Both the position numbers and the translations under genes were made by a program. From Cellulomonas hominis (GTDB taxonomy: Bacteria; Actinomycetota; Actinomycetes; Actinomycetales; Cellulomonadaceae): DNA of 64,000 nt. Below, one piece after another: positions 45,046 through 54,123 of this stretch (positions are counted from its first letter, which is position 1; each line of letters begins with the position of its first letter). Where the stretch lies: contig NZ_JACHDN010000001.1 of assembly GCF_014201095.1 (NCBI RefSeq), positions 1,860,001 through 1,924,000 on the forward strand, given 5' to 3'. A model generated the notes under the pieces. It did not search any database and was not told where the DNA came from. It saw nothing but the letters and a program-made list of their open reading frames with translations.

Positions 45046-46170
45046 GTGAGCCCCAGCGGTCCGCTCACCGACGACGGCCTGGTCCAGCTGCTCACCCCCG
45101 CGGGCGAGCGCGTGGACCACCCCGACTACGCACCCCGGGTCGCGCACCTCGACGCCGGCGCCCTGCGCGGGCTGTACCGCGACATGGTGCTGGTCCGGCG
45201 GTTCGACACCGAGGCGACCGCCCTGCAGCGGCAGGGCGAGCTCGGGCTCTGGGCGCAGAGCCTCGGGCAGGAGGCCGCGCAGATCGGCTCCGGCCGCGCG
45301 CTCGCCCCGCAGGACTACGTCTTCCCGTCCTACCGGGAGCACGGCGTCGCGCACACCCGCGGCCTCGACCTCACGCAGGTGCTCCGGCTGTTCCGCGGCA
45401 TCGACCACGGCGGCTGGGACCCCGAGGAGTTCCGGTTCCACCTGTACACGCTGGTCATCGGCTCGCACACCCTGCACGCGACCGGGTACGCCATGGGCGT
45501 GCAGCGCGACGGCGACGTCGGCACCGGCGACCTCGCGCGGGACACCGCCGTCGTCACCTACTTCGGCGACGGCGCGACCTCCCAGGGCGACGTCAGCGAG
45601 GCGCTGGTCTTCGCCGCCGTGAACAACGCGCCGCTCGTGCTGTTCTGCCAGAACAACCAGTGGGCCATCTCCGAGCCGACGACCCGGCAGGCCCGCGTCC
45701 CGCTCGCGGCGCGCGGCCCCGGCTTCGGCGTCCCGAGCGTGCGGGTCGACGGCAACGACGTGCTGGCCTGCTACGCGGTCACCCTCGAGGCGGCCGAGCG
45801 CGCGCGGTCCGGCGGCGGCCCGACCCTGATCGAGGCGTTCACCTACCGGATGGGCGCGCACACCACCTCCGACGACCCGTCGCGGTACCGGTCCGCCGCG
45901 GAGGAGGAGTACTGGCGGCAGCGCGACCCGATCGACCGCCTGGAGAAGCACCTCGAGGCGGCCGGCGAGCTCCCCGCGGAGTTCCGCGCCGGGCTCGAGG
46001 CCGAGGCCGACGCCCTGGGCGAGCGGGTCCGCGTGACGGCCCGCGCGCTCGGCCGGCCCGAGACGAGCACCATGTTCGAGCACGTGTACGCGACGCCGCA
46101 CAGCGTGGTGGACGCCGAGCGTGCCTGGTTCGAGCGCTACGAGGCGTCGTTCACGGGGGGCGGCAAGTGA
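45046..46170 (+). CDS. 2-oxo acid dehydrogenase E1 alpha subunit (branched-chain type likely)
   Basis: The 374-residue thiamine-diphosphate enzyme has FGDGATSQGDVSEALVFAAVNNAP (cofactor-binding GDG...NN motif, given here in part at about residues 171-194). It also shows LGLWAQSLGQEAAQIGSGRA and the phosphorylation-loop-like YRMGAHTTSDDPSRYR. Actinobacterial pyruvate dehydrogenase is usually a single-chain AceE, so this split E1 is more likely a branched-chain 2-oxo acid dehydrogenase, although databases often call it PdhA. GAAGGAG precedes the GTG at 45046. It overlaps the E1 beta start. Confidence 0.85.
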   Translation: MSPSGPLTDDGLVQLLTPAGERVDHPDYAPRVAHLDAGALRGLYRDMVLVRRFDTEATALQRQGELGLWAQSLGQEAAQIGSGRALAPQDYVFPSYREHGVAHTRGLDLTQVLRLFRGIDHGGWDPEEFRFHLYTLVIGSHTLHATGYAMGVQRDGDVGTGDLARDTAVVTYFGDGATSQGDVSEALVFAAVNNAPLVLFCQNNQWAISEPTTRQARVPLAARGPGFGVPSVRVDGNDVLACYAVTLEAAERARSGGGPTLIEAFTYRMGAHTTSDDPSRYRSAAEEEYWRQRDPIDRLEKHLEAAGELPAEFRAGLEAEADALGERVRVTARALGRPETSTMFEHVYATPHSVVDAERAWFERYEASFTGGGK

Positions 46171-47156
46171 GCCAGAAGCTGACGTTCGCCAAGGCGATCA
46201 ACACGGGCCTGCGCAAGGCCCTCGAGCGGGACCCGAAGGTCCTCCTGATGGGCGAGGACATCGGCGCGCTCGGCGGCGTGTTCCGGGTGACCGACGGCCT
46301 CGCGAAGGACTTCGGCACCGACCGCGTCGTCGACACCCCGCTCGCGGAGTCCGGCATCGTCGGCACCGCCATCGGCCTCGCCCTGCGCGGCTACCGCCCG
46401 GTGTGCGAGATCCAGTTCGACGGGTTCATCTTCCCGGCGTTCGACCAGATCACCACCCAGCTGTCGAAGATGCACTACCGGTCCGCCGGGCGGCTGAACC
46501 TGCCCGTCGTCATCCGGGTCCCGTTCGGCGGCGGGATCGGCGCGGTCGAGCACCACTCCGAGTCGCCCGAGGTGCTGTTCGCGCACACCGCCGGCCTCCG
46601 GGTGGTCAGCCCGTCCGACCCGCAGGACGCGTACACGATGATCCAGCAGGCCATCGCCTCGCCGGACCCCGTGATGTTCTTCGAGCCGAAGGGCCGCTAC
46701 TGGGAGAAGGGCGAGGTCGACCTCGACGCCGACCCGCTCGACGCCCCCTCGACGCTCGACGGCGCCCGGGTGCTGCGCCGCGGCACGGACGTCACCCTCG
46801 TCGCCCACGGACCGACCGTCGCGACCGCGCTCAAGGTCGCCGACGCCGCCGCGTCCGAGGGCCGGTCCGTCGAGGTCGTCGACCTGCGCGCCATCTCGCC
46901 GCTCGACATCACGACCGTCGCCGAGTCGGTGCGCCGCACCGGGCGCTGCGTCGTCGTGCACGAGGCCCCGGTGCTGTACGGCACGGGCGCCGAGGTCGCC
47001 GCGCGCGTCACCGAGGAGTGCTTCTACCACCTGGAGGCCCCGGTGCTGCGCGTCGGCGGGTTCCACACCCCGTACCCCGTCGCCAAGCTCGAGCACGAGT
47101 ACCTGCCCGGCCTCGACCGCGTCCTCGACGCCGTCGACCGGGTGCTCGCGCACTGA
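46167..47156 (+). CDS. 2-oxo acid dehydrogenase E1 beta subunit
   Basis: The 329-residue subunit pairs with E1 alpha to form the decarboxylase. It has KVLLMGEDIGALGGVFRVTD, the substrate-side DTPLAESGIVGTAIGLALRG, the histidine in GAVEHHSESPEVLF, and the C-terminal transketolase domain (SVEVVDLRAISPLD, RCVVVHEAP). The GTG at 46167 overlaps the E1 alpha stop by 4 nt, ensuring equal synthesis of the two chains. Confidence 0.93.
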   Translation: MSQKLTFAKAINTGLRKALERDPKVLLMGEDIGALGGVFRVTDGLAKDFGTDRVVDTPLAESGIVGTAIGLALRGYRPVCEIQFDGFIFPAFDQITTQLSKMHYRSAGRLNLPVVIRVPFGGGIGAVEHHSESPEVLFAHTAGLRVVSPSDPQDAYTMIQQAIASPDPVMFFEPKGRYWEKGEVDLDADPLDAPSTLDGARVLRRGTDVTLVAHGPTVATALKVADAAASEGRSVEVVDLRAISPLDITTVAESVRRTGRCVVVHEAPVLYGTGAEVAARVTEECFYHLEAPVLRVGGFHTPYPVAKLEHEYLPGLDRVLDAVDRVLAH

Positions 47157-47187
47157 CCGACTCGTCCCACCCGAGGGAGCACCACCC

Positions 47188-48702
47188 GTGCCGTCCTACC
47201 AGCAGTTCCGCCTCCCCGACGCCGGCGAGGGCCTGACCGAGGCCGAGATCGCCGCCTGGCACGTCGCCGTCGGGGACACCGTGGCGATCAACCAGACCGT
47301 CGTGGAGATCGAGACCGCGAAGTCCCTGGTCGACCTGCCGTCGCCGTTCGCCGGCGTCGTCACGCGGCTGCTCGTCGCCGAGGGGGAGACCGTCGAGGTC
47401 GGCACGCCGATCATCGAGATCGACACCGATCCCACCGGGGAGCACCCGGACGGGCCCGGGGCGACCGGGGTCGGGCCGGAGGTGCCGGTGCACGGGCCGA
47501 CGTCGGACGCGGACCCGGTGGCGGCGGCGCCCGCGGCCCCCGCCGCTCCCGCGGAGGAGGCCGAGGAGGCCGGCGGCGCGGTGCTCGTCGGGTACGGGAC
47601 GGCCGCGGCGCCGACGCGCCGCCGGGCGCGGTTCACCTCCGCCGAGGGCGACCCGGAGGCGGGGGCGCCCGCCGCCGCCGACGCCGGTGCCCCGGCGGTG
47701 CGGCCGACGACGGCCGGCCCCGGCGCGTCGAGGGCTGCCGCCGAGCCCGCGGCGCCGGTCGGCGCGCCCGCCGGGGAGCTCGCCGCGGCGTCCGGCCGCC
47801 GCGCGCTCGCCAAGCCGCCGGTCCGCAAGCTCGCCCGCGACCTTGGCGTGGACCTCGACTCCGTGCAGGCGACCGGACCGGGCGGCATCGTCACCCGCGA
47901 GGACGTCCTCGCCCACCAGGCCGCCGCCGAGGCGCGCCAGCTCGCGACCTACCCCGGCGACGACCAGCCGTGGCTCGCGTCCGGCACGGTCTCGCCCGAC
48001 GGCCGGCAGACCCGCGTCCCGGTGAAGTCCGTGCGCAAGCGCACCGCGGAGGCCATGGTGACCTCGGCGTTCACCGCGCCGCACGTCACCGTGTTCCACA
48101 CGGTCGACGTCACCCGGACGATGAAGCTCGTCGCCCGGCTGCGCGAGGACCGCGAGTTCCGGGACGTGCGCGTGACGCCGCTGCTCATCGCCGCCAAGGC
48201 GCTGCTGCTCGCCGTCCGCCGGCACCCCGACGTCAACGCGTCCTGGGACGAGGCCGCGCAGGAGATCGTCTACAAGCACTACGTGAACCTCGGCATCGCC
48301 GCGGCCACCCCGCGGGGGCTCGTCGTGCCGAACATCAAGGACGCGCACCGCCTCGGCCTGCACGACCTCGCGCTCGGGCTCGCCGACCTCACCGCGACCG
48401 CCCGCGCCGGCAAGACCACCCCGCGGGACATGTCCGACGGCACGATCACCATCACGAACGTCGGCGTCTTCGGCATCGACACCGGCACCCCGATCCTCAA
48501 CCCCGGCGAGGCCGCGATCCTCGCGTTCGGCGCCATCCGCGAGCAGCCGTGGGTGCACAAGGGGAAGATCAAGGTCCGGCACGTCACGCAGCTCGCGCTG
48601 TCCGTCGACCACCGGCTGGTGGACGGGGAGCTCGGGTCGCGGGTGCTCGCGGACGTCGCGGCGGTGCTGGCCGACCCGGCGCAGGCGCTGGTCTGGGGCT
48701 GA
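47188..48702 (+). CDS. 2-oxo acid dehydrogenase E2 (dihydrolipoamide acyltransferase)
   Basis: The 504-residue acyltransferase has one N-terminal lipoyl domain (lipoyl Lys45 in EIETAKSLVDLPSP), a long Ala/Pro/Glu linker (about 85-200), a peripheral-subunit-binding domain (KPPVRKLARDLGVDL to GIVTREDVL) and a catalytic domain with the active-site LSVDHRLVDGELG. It transfers the acyl group to CoA and forms the complex core. GAGGGAG precedes the GTG at 47188. No E3 gene follows, so lipoamide dehydrogenase is supplied from elsewhere. Confidence 0.93.
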   Translation: MPSYQQFRLPDAGEGLTEAEIAAWHVAVGDTVAINQTVVEIETAKSLVDLPSPFAGVVTRLLVAEGETVEVGTPIIEIDTDPTGEHPDGPGATGVGPEVPVHGPTSDADPVAAAPAAPAAPAEEAEEAGGAVLVGYGTAAAPTRRRARFTSAEGDPEAGAPAAADAGAPAVRPTTAGPGASRAAAEPAAPVGAPAGELAAASGRRALAKPPVRKLARDLGVDLDSVQATGPGGIVTREDVLAHQAAAEARQLATYPGDDQPWLASGTVSPDGRQTRVPVKSVRKRTAEAMVTSAFTAPHVTVFHTVDVTRTMKLVARLREDREFRDVRVTPLLIAAKALLLAVRRHPDVNASWDEAAQEIVYKHYVNLGIAAATPRGLVVPNIKDAHRLGLHDLALGLADLTATARAGKTTPRDMSDGTITITNVGVFGIDTGTPILNPGEAAILAFGAIREQPWVHKGKIKVRHVTQLALSVDHRLVDGELGSRVLADVAAVLADPAQALVWG

Positions 48703-48711
48703 CGAGCCCCG

Positions 48712-49188
48712 TCAGGCGTCCAGGCGCGCGGCGACGTCCGCGGGGAAGCCGCCGGTCGCGACCGGCCCCCAGCGGGTCGGCGTGACCCGGATGAGCGACT
48801 TGCCCTGCACCCGCATCGCGGCGCGGTACTCGTCCCAGTCGGGGTGCTCGCCCGCGATGCACCGGTAGTAGTCCACCAGCGCGTCCTCGGCCTCGGGCAT
48901 GTGCAGCACCTCGGCGTCCCCGTCGACCTGCACCCACGGGCCGTTCCAGTCGTCGGAGAGGACGACGACCGAGACGCGGGCGTCGCGCTCGGCGTTCACC
49001 GTCTTCGCGCGCCCCGGGTAGGTCGAGACGACGATGCGGCCCGACGCGTCGACGCCGCCGCTGACCGGGGAGACCTGCGGGCGGCCGTCGCGGCGGTTCG
49101 TCACCAGCAGCAGGTGGTGCCGCGGGCGGACGAAGTCGAGGAGCTCGGGCAGGTCGACGGCGCGGTTCGTCGCGATGGTGCGGGCCAT
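48712..49188 (-). CDS. PPOX-class (pyridoxamine oxidase fold) probable F420/flavin-dependent protein
   Basis: The 158-residue protein has the split-barrel flavin/F420-binding fold: HHLLLVTNRRDGRPQVSPVS, GRIVVSTYPGRAKTVNAERD and VSVVVLSDDWNGPWVQVDGDA. This pattern matches the actinobacterial PPOX class F420-dependent enzymes in the F420-binding FDOR-B group. The substrate is unknown. The ATG at 49188 starts MARTIATNRAVDLP, a usual beginning in this family. Its stop is close to the convergent E2 stop. Confidence 0.82.
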   Translation of the reverse strand: MARTIATNRAVDLPELLDFVRPRHHLLLVTNRRDGRPQVSPVSGGVDASGRIVVSTYPGRAKTVNAERDARVSVVVLSDDWNGPWVQVDGDAEVLHMPEAEDALVDYYRCIAGEHPDWDEYRAAMRVQGKSLIRVTPTRWGPVATGGFPADVAARLDA

Positions 49189-49284
49189 GGGGTCGAGGGT
49201 AGGCGCGGCCCGCGCGGGGCGTCCCGTCGTCCGCGGGGGCGGGGGGCGTGCCGCGCACCGCCCCGGGGTGGAGAGCCTCGCCGC

Positions 49285-49689
49285 TCAGGCCGCGGCGCCG
49301 CCGCCCAGCGCGAGCAGGTCCACCGTGAGCGGCGCCAGCGGCAGCCGCCCCGCCTCCTCGGGCGTGACCCACACGGCCTCGGCGATCTCCGCGGTCGCGA
49401 CCACGTCGGTCACCCCGTCCACGGCGAACACGTGCGCCTCGAGCCGGTGCCCCGGCTCGTTCGCGGCCGCCGCCTCGCGCCGCCCGACGGACCGCACCCG
49501 CGCGGGGTCGACGACGACGGCCAGCTCCTCGCCGATCTCCCGGACCACGGCGTCGCGCGGGTCCTCGCCCGGTTCGATCTTGCCGCCGGCCTGCATGTAC
49601 GCCGCGGTGTCCCGCTTGCGCACGAGCAGCCACCGCCCGTCGGGGTCGGTGATGACGGCGGCGGCGATGCGGATCACGGGCTGGCTCAC
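49285..49689 (-). CDS. NUDIX hydrolase
   Basis: The 134-residue protein carries an intact NUDIX box at residues 35-57: GGKIEPGEDPRDAVVREIGE followed by EL, with all metal-binding glutamates. Short NUDIX proteins of this type hydrolyse oxidised or surplus nucleotides; the substrate is not predictable. The ATG at 49689 starts MSQPVIRIAAAVI, directly at the first strand. It lies 6 nt from the RadC-like stop and is probably in one transcript with it. Confidence 0.9.
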   Translation of the reverse strand: MSQPVIRIAAAVITDPDGRWLLVRKRDTAAYMQAGGKIEPGEDPRDAVVREIGEELAVVVDPARVRSVGRREAAAANEPGHRLEAHVFAVDGVTDVVATAEIAEAVWVTPEEAGRLPLAPLTVDLLALGGGAAA

Positions 49690-49695
49690 AGGACG

Positions 49696-50385
49696 TCATC
49701 CTGCCCGGGCGGCACCGGCCTCCGCCACGCTCGTCCACGCGTCGCCCGCGAGCACCAGGTGGTCGAGCAGCCGGACCCCGCAGTGCGCGGCCGCGTCGGC
49801 GACGGCCGCCGTGGCGTCCCGGTCGGCGGGCGCGGGCAGCGGCTCGTGCTCGTCGTGCCGGTGCGCGAGCGCGAGCGTCACCCCGCCGCGGCGCAGGGTC
49901 TCGGCGAGCACCTCGCGCACCGCGAACGGCCGGCCGTGCGCGACGGCCCCGGGGACGACGACCGCCCCGAGCAGCCGCGACGCCCGGTCGCCCGCGACGG
50001 CGACCACCCGCCCGTCGGCGGGGCCGCGGAGCAGGGGACCGGCGATCCGCGCGACGTCCGCGGGCGTGCGGACGGTCTCCCGGCGGTCGGTCGAGGTCCC
50101 GAACCGCCGGGCCAGCGCGAGGGCGGCGACGACCCGCGTGGCCTTGGCCGGGCCGACGCCCGGTGCGCCCAGCAGCGCCGCGGAGTCGGCGTGCGCGAGT
50201 CCGGCGAGCCCGCCGTGCGCGACGAGCAGGTCCCGGGCCGTGTCGAGGGCGCTCGACCCGCGCCGCCCGGACCCGAGCAGCAGCGCGACGAGCTCGACGT
50301 CGGACAGCGCGTCGGCCCCGAGCCGCAGCATGCGCTCGCGCGGCCGCTGCGCGGGGTCCAGGTCGGCGATCGTCACGGTCGTCAC
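49696..50385 (-). CDS. RadC-like JAB-domain protein with divergent active site
   Basis: The 229-residue protein starts with the RadC/UPF0758 lead-in PRERMLRLGADALSDVELVA and a helix-hairpin-helix stretch (LLGAPGVGPAKATRVVAALA). A JAB/MPN domain follows. The usual metal motif HNHPSG...PSxxD reads AHRHDEHEPLPAPADRD, so both histidines and the last aspartate remain while the serines are lost. Catalysis is therefore doubtful or altered. The GTG at 50385 has a second in-frame GTG three codons later. RadC was once tied to DNA repair, but its role is unproven. Confidence 0.75.
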   Translation of the reverse strand: MTTVTIADLDPAQRPRERMLRLGADALSDVELVALLLGSGRRGSSALDTARDLLVAHGGLAGLAHADSAALLGAPGVGPAKATRVVAALALARRFGTSTDRRETVRTPADVARIAGPLLRGPADGRVVAVAGDRASRLLGAVVVPGAVAHGRPFAVREVLAETLRRGGVTLALAHRHDEHEPLPAPADRDATAAVADAAAHCGVRLLDHLVLAGDAWTSVAEAGAARAG

Positions 50386-50575
50386 GTCCTCGACACTAGG
50401 GGCGGCCCGGGGCGCCGCCGCGGTTGTCCACAGGCCCGGTTTCCCCGCGGACGGGACGCAGGCCGCCATGATCGACCCGGCCACCGACACGACCGCCGGC
50501 GCGGCCGCCCGCGCAGCCGCGTGACGCCCGCCACCCCCGCAGCGGAGCGGCCGTCGCGCGGGTGATGATGGGGGC

Positions 50576-51205
50576 GTGACTTCCTCCGTGCGCCGGACCG
50601 GCGCGCCCCTGACCCTCGTGCTCCTGCCGGCGCTGCTCGCCCTGCTGGTGCTGCTGGCCGGCGCGCCCCGGGCGGCCGCGCACAACACCCTGCAGGGCAC
50701 CGACCCGGCCGACGGCTCGACGGTGGACACCCCGCCGTCCCACGTCACGCTGACGTTCGGCCAGCCGGCGCAGGCGCTCGGCACCGAGGTCGTCGTGCTG
50801 GGCCCGGACGGGGCGGTCGCCAGCACGGGGTCCGCGGAGCTCGTGGACACCACGGTCGCGCAGGCGCTCGCCGGCGGCCTGGCGGCCGGCACGTACACCG
50901 TGCAGTGGCGTGTGACGTCGGCGGACGGGCACCCGCTGTCCGGCGAGCTCACCTTCACCGCTGCCGCGCCGTCGCCCGCCGCGACCGAGGCCCCGCCGAC
51001 CGCCGACCCGACCGAGCCGGCCCCGGTCGCGCCGTCCCCGGCGGCCACGATCTCGGCGCAGCAGGAGGTCGTGGAGGACGAGGACGCCGGCCTGGAGGCG
51101 GGCGTCGTCGCCGCGATCGTCGTCGCGGTGCTGGCCGCGGGCGCGGTCGCGGTGTTCGTCGTGCGGGAGCGGCGCCGGTCGGGGACGGACCGGTCGGAGG
51201 ACTGA
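50576..51205 (+). CDS. CopC-domain copper resistance protein
   Basis: The 209-residue protein has a signal peptide (1-35) whose cleavage would leave the N-terminal histidine of AHNTLQGTDPADGSTVD, the CopC copper ligand. It also has the second motif VTSADGHPLSGELTFT. A Thr/Pro/Ala linker and a C-terminal membrane helix (VVAAIVVAVLAAGAVAVFVV) anchor it. CopC binds copper outside the membrane and passes it to CopD. The GTG at 50576 lies 5-10 nt after TGATG, suggesting a leaderless transcript. The stop shares a base with the next start. Confidence 0.88.
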   Translation: MTSSVRRTGAPLTLVLLPALLALLVLLAGAPRAAAHNTLQGTDPADGSTVDTPPSHVTLTFGQPAQALGTEVVVLGPDGAVASTGSAELVDTTVAQALAGGLAAGTYTVQWRVTSADGHPLSGELTFTAAAPSPAATEAPPTADPTEPAPVAPSPAATISAQQEVVEDEDAGLEAGVVAAIVVAVLAAGAVAVFVVRERRRSGTDRSED

Positions 51206-53319
51206 TGGCACCGGGCGTCGCCGCCGCACCTCGCCCCGCCCGCGCCGACCGGGCGGCGGACGGGGGCGACCGCGCGTCGTCGTGGCTGCGCCTGGTCGCG
51301 CTCGGCGTGGCGGCGGTCGCCGCCGTGGTCGCCGGGATGGCCTTCACGGGCGCCGCCGCCCCGACCGCGCTGCGCGACCCCGGGGCGCTCGTGCGCTGGG
51401 GGCTGCCGGTCGCGTCGACGGCCGCGGAGCTCGCGGCGTCCGCGACGCTGGGCGGCCTCGTCCTGCTCGCGACCGTGCTGGTCCGCCGGCAGGACGGCGC
51501 GGTGGTCCGCGCGGCCTCCGGCGTCACGGGGGTCGCCGCCGCGGTCTGGACGCTCGCCGCCGTCGTCGAGCTGGTCCTGACGTACGCGAACGTCGCCGGC
51601 CTGCCGCTGGACGACCCGGCCTTCGGCGGCGAGCTCGGGCAGTTCGTCTCGCAGTTCGAGCTGGGCCGGGTGCTGCTGTTCGTCGCGGTGGCCGCCGCCG
51701 TGGTGACCGCGCTCGCGCTGATGACGACGTCCCCGGTCGCGGCGGTGTGGACGGCGGTCCTGGTGCTCACGGCGCTGTGGCAGTCCGCGCAGACCGGGCA
51801 CGCGGCGGGCGCGGCCAGCCACGACCTCGCGACGTCGTCGATGTACCTGCACCTGGTGGGCGCGGCGCTGTGGATCGGCACGCTGGTCGCGCTGTCCCCG
51901 CTGGCGCACCGGCTCGGCGCCGACCTCGCGCCGGCGGTCGCCCGGTTCTCCGTGATCGCGGGGTGGTCCCTGGTCGCCGTGGCCGTGTCCGGCGTCGTCA
52001 ACTCCGTCATCCGGCTCGGCGCGTGGTCCGACCTGGGCTCCCGGTACGGCGTGCTGCTGCTGGTCAAGGTGGCGCTGTTCGGGGTGCTCGGGCTGCTGGG
52101 CCTGGCGCACCGCCGCCGGGTCGTCGGCCGCCTGGCCGGCGACGAGCGCGCGCCCGCGACGTGGCTGTTCTGGCGCCTGGTGCTGGTGGAGCTCGCCGTG
52201 ATGGGCGCGGTGTCCGGCGTGGCCGTCGCGCTCGCGTCGTCGCCGCCGCCCGTGCCGGACGAGCCGATCGCGGACCCGACCCCGGCGGAGATCGTCACCG
52301 GCCACGCCCTGCCGCCGCAGCCGGGCACGGCCGAGTGGCTGACGCAGTGGCGGTGGGACGTGCTGCTGGCGAGCGCGGCCGTCGCCGGCCTGGTCGTCTA
52401 CGTGCGCTGGGTGCTGCGGCTGCGCCGGCGCGGCGACGCGTGGCCGTGGCTGCGCACCGCGTCCTGGGTGACCGGGATGGCGCTGTTCCTCTGGACCACG
52501 TCGGGTGGCCCGGCGATGTACGGGCACGTGCTGTTCAGCGCGCACATGGTGCAGCACATGCTCCTGGCGATGGTCGTCCCGGTGCTGCTGGCGCTCTCGG
52601 CCCCGGTGACCCTGGCGCTGCGCGCGCTGCCGTCCCGGGCGGCGGCGTCGCGCGGCGCGGGCCGAGCGCCGGGAGCCGGCCCGGACACCTCGAAGGGCCC
52701 GCGCGAGTGGCTGCTCGGCCTGGTGCACAGCCGCTGGGGCCGGTTCTTCGCGAACCCCGTGGTCGCCGCGGTGAACTTCGCCGGGTCGATGGTGGTCTTC
52801 TACTACACCGACGTCTTCCGCTGGGCCCTGACCTCCGAGGTCGGGCACTACGCGATGGTCGTGCACTTCTCGCTGGCCGGGTACCTGTTCGTCAACGCGC
52901 TCGTGGGCATCGACCCCGGCCCGACCCGGCCCGGCTACCCGCAGCGCCTGCTGCTGCTGTTCGCGACGATGGCGTTCCACGCGTTCTTCGGCGTCGCGCT
53001 GACCACCGGCGACGTGCTGCTGGTGCCGGACTGGTTCGGCCTGCTCGGGCGCGAGTGGGGGCCGTCGGCGATCGTCGACCAGCAGCGCGGCGGCGGCGTC
53101 GCGTGGGGGATCGGCGAGCTGCCGACGCTCGCGCTGGCGATCGGGGTGGCCTTCGCCTGGGCCCGCGACGACGAGCGCACGGCCCGGCGCCGGGACCGCA
53201 AGGTCGACCGCGACGGGGACACGGAGATGGACGAGTACAACGCGATGCTGGCCCGGCTGGCGGCGCGGGACGGCGACGACGCCCCGCGGGGCGGAGCAGC
53301 GCGGCCCGGGGACGACTAG
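51205..53319 (+). CDS. CopD fused to CtaG-like cytochrome c oxidase assembly protein
   Basis: The 704-residue membrane protein has two halves. The N-terminal half (about 30-335, eight helices) is CopD, with HAAGAASHDLATSSMYLHLV and GAALWIGTLVAL, which takes copper from CopC. The C-terminal half (about 370-640) is of the CtaG/Caa3 type: MYGHVLFSAHMVQHMLLAM, histidine-rich FAGSMVVFYYTDVFRWAL and TMAFHAFFGVALTT. Such fusions are frequent in actinobacteria and supply copper to cytochrome oxidase. The ATG at 51205 overlaps the CopC stop by one base (TGATG). Confidence 0.92.
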   Translation: MAPGVAAAPRPARADRAADGGDRASSWLRLVALGVAAVAAVVAGMAFTGAAAPTALRDPGALVRWGLPVASTAAELAASATLGGLVLLATVLVRRQDGAVVRAASGVTGVAAAVWTLAAVVELVLTYANVAGLPLDDPAFGGELGQFVSQFELGRVLLFVAVAAAVVTALALMTTSPVAAVWTAVLVLTALWQSAQTGHAAGAASHDLATSSMYLHLVGAALWIGTLVALSPLAHRLGADLAPAVARFSVIAGWSLVAVAVSGVVNSVIRLGAWSDLGSRYGVLLLVKVALFGVLGLLGLAHRRRVVGRLAGDERAPATWLFWRLVLVELAVMGAVSGVAVALASSPPPVPDEPIADPTPAEIVTGHALPPQPGTAEWLTQWRWDVLLASAAVAGLVVYVRWVLRLRRRGDAWPWLRTASWVTGMALFLWTTSGGPAMYGHVLFSAHMVQHMLLAMVVPVLLALSAPVTLALRALPSRAAASRGAGRAPGAGPDTSKGPREWLLGLVHSRWGRFFANPVVAAVNFAGSMVVFYYTDVFRWALTSEVGHYAMVVHFSLAGYLFVNALVGIDPGPTRPGYPQRLLLLFATMAFHAFFGVALTTGDVLLVPDWFGLLGREWGPSAIVDQQRGGGVAWGIGELPTLALAIGVAFAWARDDERTARRRDRKVDRDGDTEMDEYNAMLARLAARDGDDAPRGGAARPGDD

Positions 53320-53348
53320 CCCCCGGGGGTGCGCCCGCCCGGCCGTCC

Positions 53349-54050
53349 TCACGCACCTCGCCGCTGCACGGAACGCGCCGTCGCCGGCGGGACCCCGACC
53401 TCCTCGATGCCGTGGCCCTCGCAGGGGATCGAGGTCACAGCGGCGTGCCCGATCCGCGTCACGACGAACCACCGGATGCCGCCGCGCAGCCGGCACCAGC
53501 CGATCAGGTACCACCGCCCGTTCCGGGAGCCGAACATGATCGGCTCGACGTCGCGCACGGTGTCGCTGCCGTCCCCGGAGGTGTAGCGGATGCGCACGAC
53601 GCGCTGCTCGGTCATCGCCTCCTCGAGCGCCGACCGGACCGTGCGGGCGGCGGACGACGGCGGCGCGTCCACCCACACGCGGCTCGCGAGCGCGTCGGCT
53701 CGCGCCCGGGTCCGGGGGTCGAGCACGTCGAGGATCTTCTGGATCCCGGCCGAGGCCAGGTCGGCGTAGGGCGCGTCCGGGGCGGCGGAGACGGCCGCGA
53801 GCAGGGCGACCGCCTGCGCGGGGCTCAGGCTCACCGGCGGGAGGTTCGCCCCGGCCGCCAGGCCGTAGCCGCCGCCCGGACCCGGGCGCGACCAGACCGG
53901 CGCACCGCTGCGGTCGAGGGCGTCGAGGTCCCGCTTGATCGTCCGCACCGAGACGCCGAACTCCGCCGCCAGCCGCTCGGCCGTGCACCCGCGGGACCCG
54001 CTGCGGCGCAGCAGCTCGGTCAGCGCGTGGAGCCGCTCGGCCCGCTTCAT
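53349..54050 (-). CDS. WYL-domain (YafY-type) transcriptional regulator
   Basis: The 233-residue protein has a DeoR-like helix-turn-helix (CTAERLAAEFGVSVRTIKRDL) and a C-terminal WYL domain with the motif RWYLIGWCRLRGGIRWFVVTRI. WYL domains bind nucleic acid or small ligands and often control stress or defence genes. It is divergent from the alpha/beta hydrolase gene at 54124. A TGTCA-N7-TGACA palindrome in the 73-nt gap is its likely target. No phage-defence genes are nearby, so local control of the hydrolase is the best guess. Confidence 0.85.
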   Translation of the reverse strand: MKRAERLHALTELLRRSGSRGCTAERLAAEFGVSVRTIKRDLDALDRSGAPVWSRPGPGGGYGLAAGANLPPVSLSPAQAVALLAAVSAAPDAPYADLASAGIQKILDVLDPRTRARADALASRVWVDAPPSSAARTVRSALEEAMTEQRVVRIRYTSGDGSDTVRDVEPIMFGSRNGRWYLIGWCRLRGGIRWFVVTRIGHAAVTSIPCEGHGIEEVGVPPATARSVQRRGA

Positions 54051-54072
54051 CGCGGCGATCCGGTCGAGATCA

Positions 54073-54089
54073 TGTCAGAGATGGTGACA
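54073..54089. promoter_or_regulatory. Palindromic operator between WYL regulator and hydrolase
   Basis: TGTCA (54073-54077) and TGACA (54085-54089) form an inverted pair 7 nt apart in the 73-nt divergent region. It overlaps the probable -10 (CATGAT) of the regulator on the minus strand. Confidence 0.5.
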
Positions 54090-54123
54090 CACCGGTGTCC
54101 GCCGGGGGTGCGAGGGTCGCCGC

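Noticed and set aside
50424..50432. TTGTCCACA, an exact match to the actinobacterial DnaA box
   Set aside because: A single 9-mer is expected about by chance in 64 kb on both strands. No cluster of boxes, no dnaA/dnaN genes and no A+T-rich region are nearby, so it is not evidence of an origin.
50468..50524. 18-codon frame (MIDPATDTTAGAAARAAA) upstream of copC
   Set aside because: There is no ribosome binding site, the composition is low complexity, and the length is what random GC-rich DNA gives.
53349..54050. WYL regulator as marker of a defence island
   Set aside because: Neighbouring genes are a hydrolase, a peptidase and copper genes; no restriction, CRISPR or abortive-infection gene is present.
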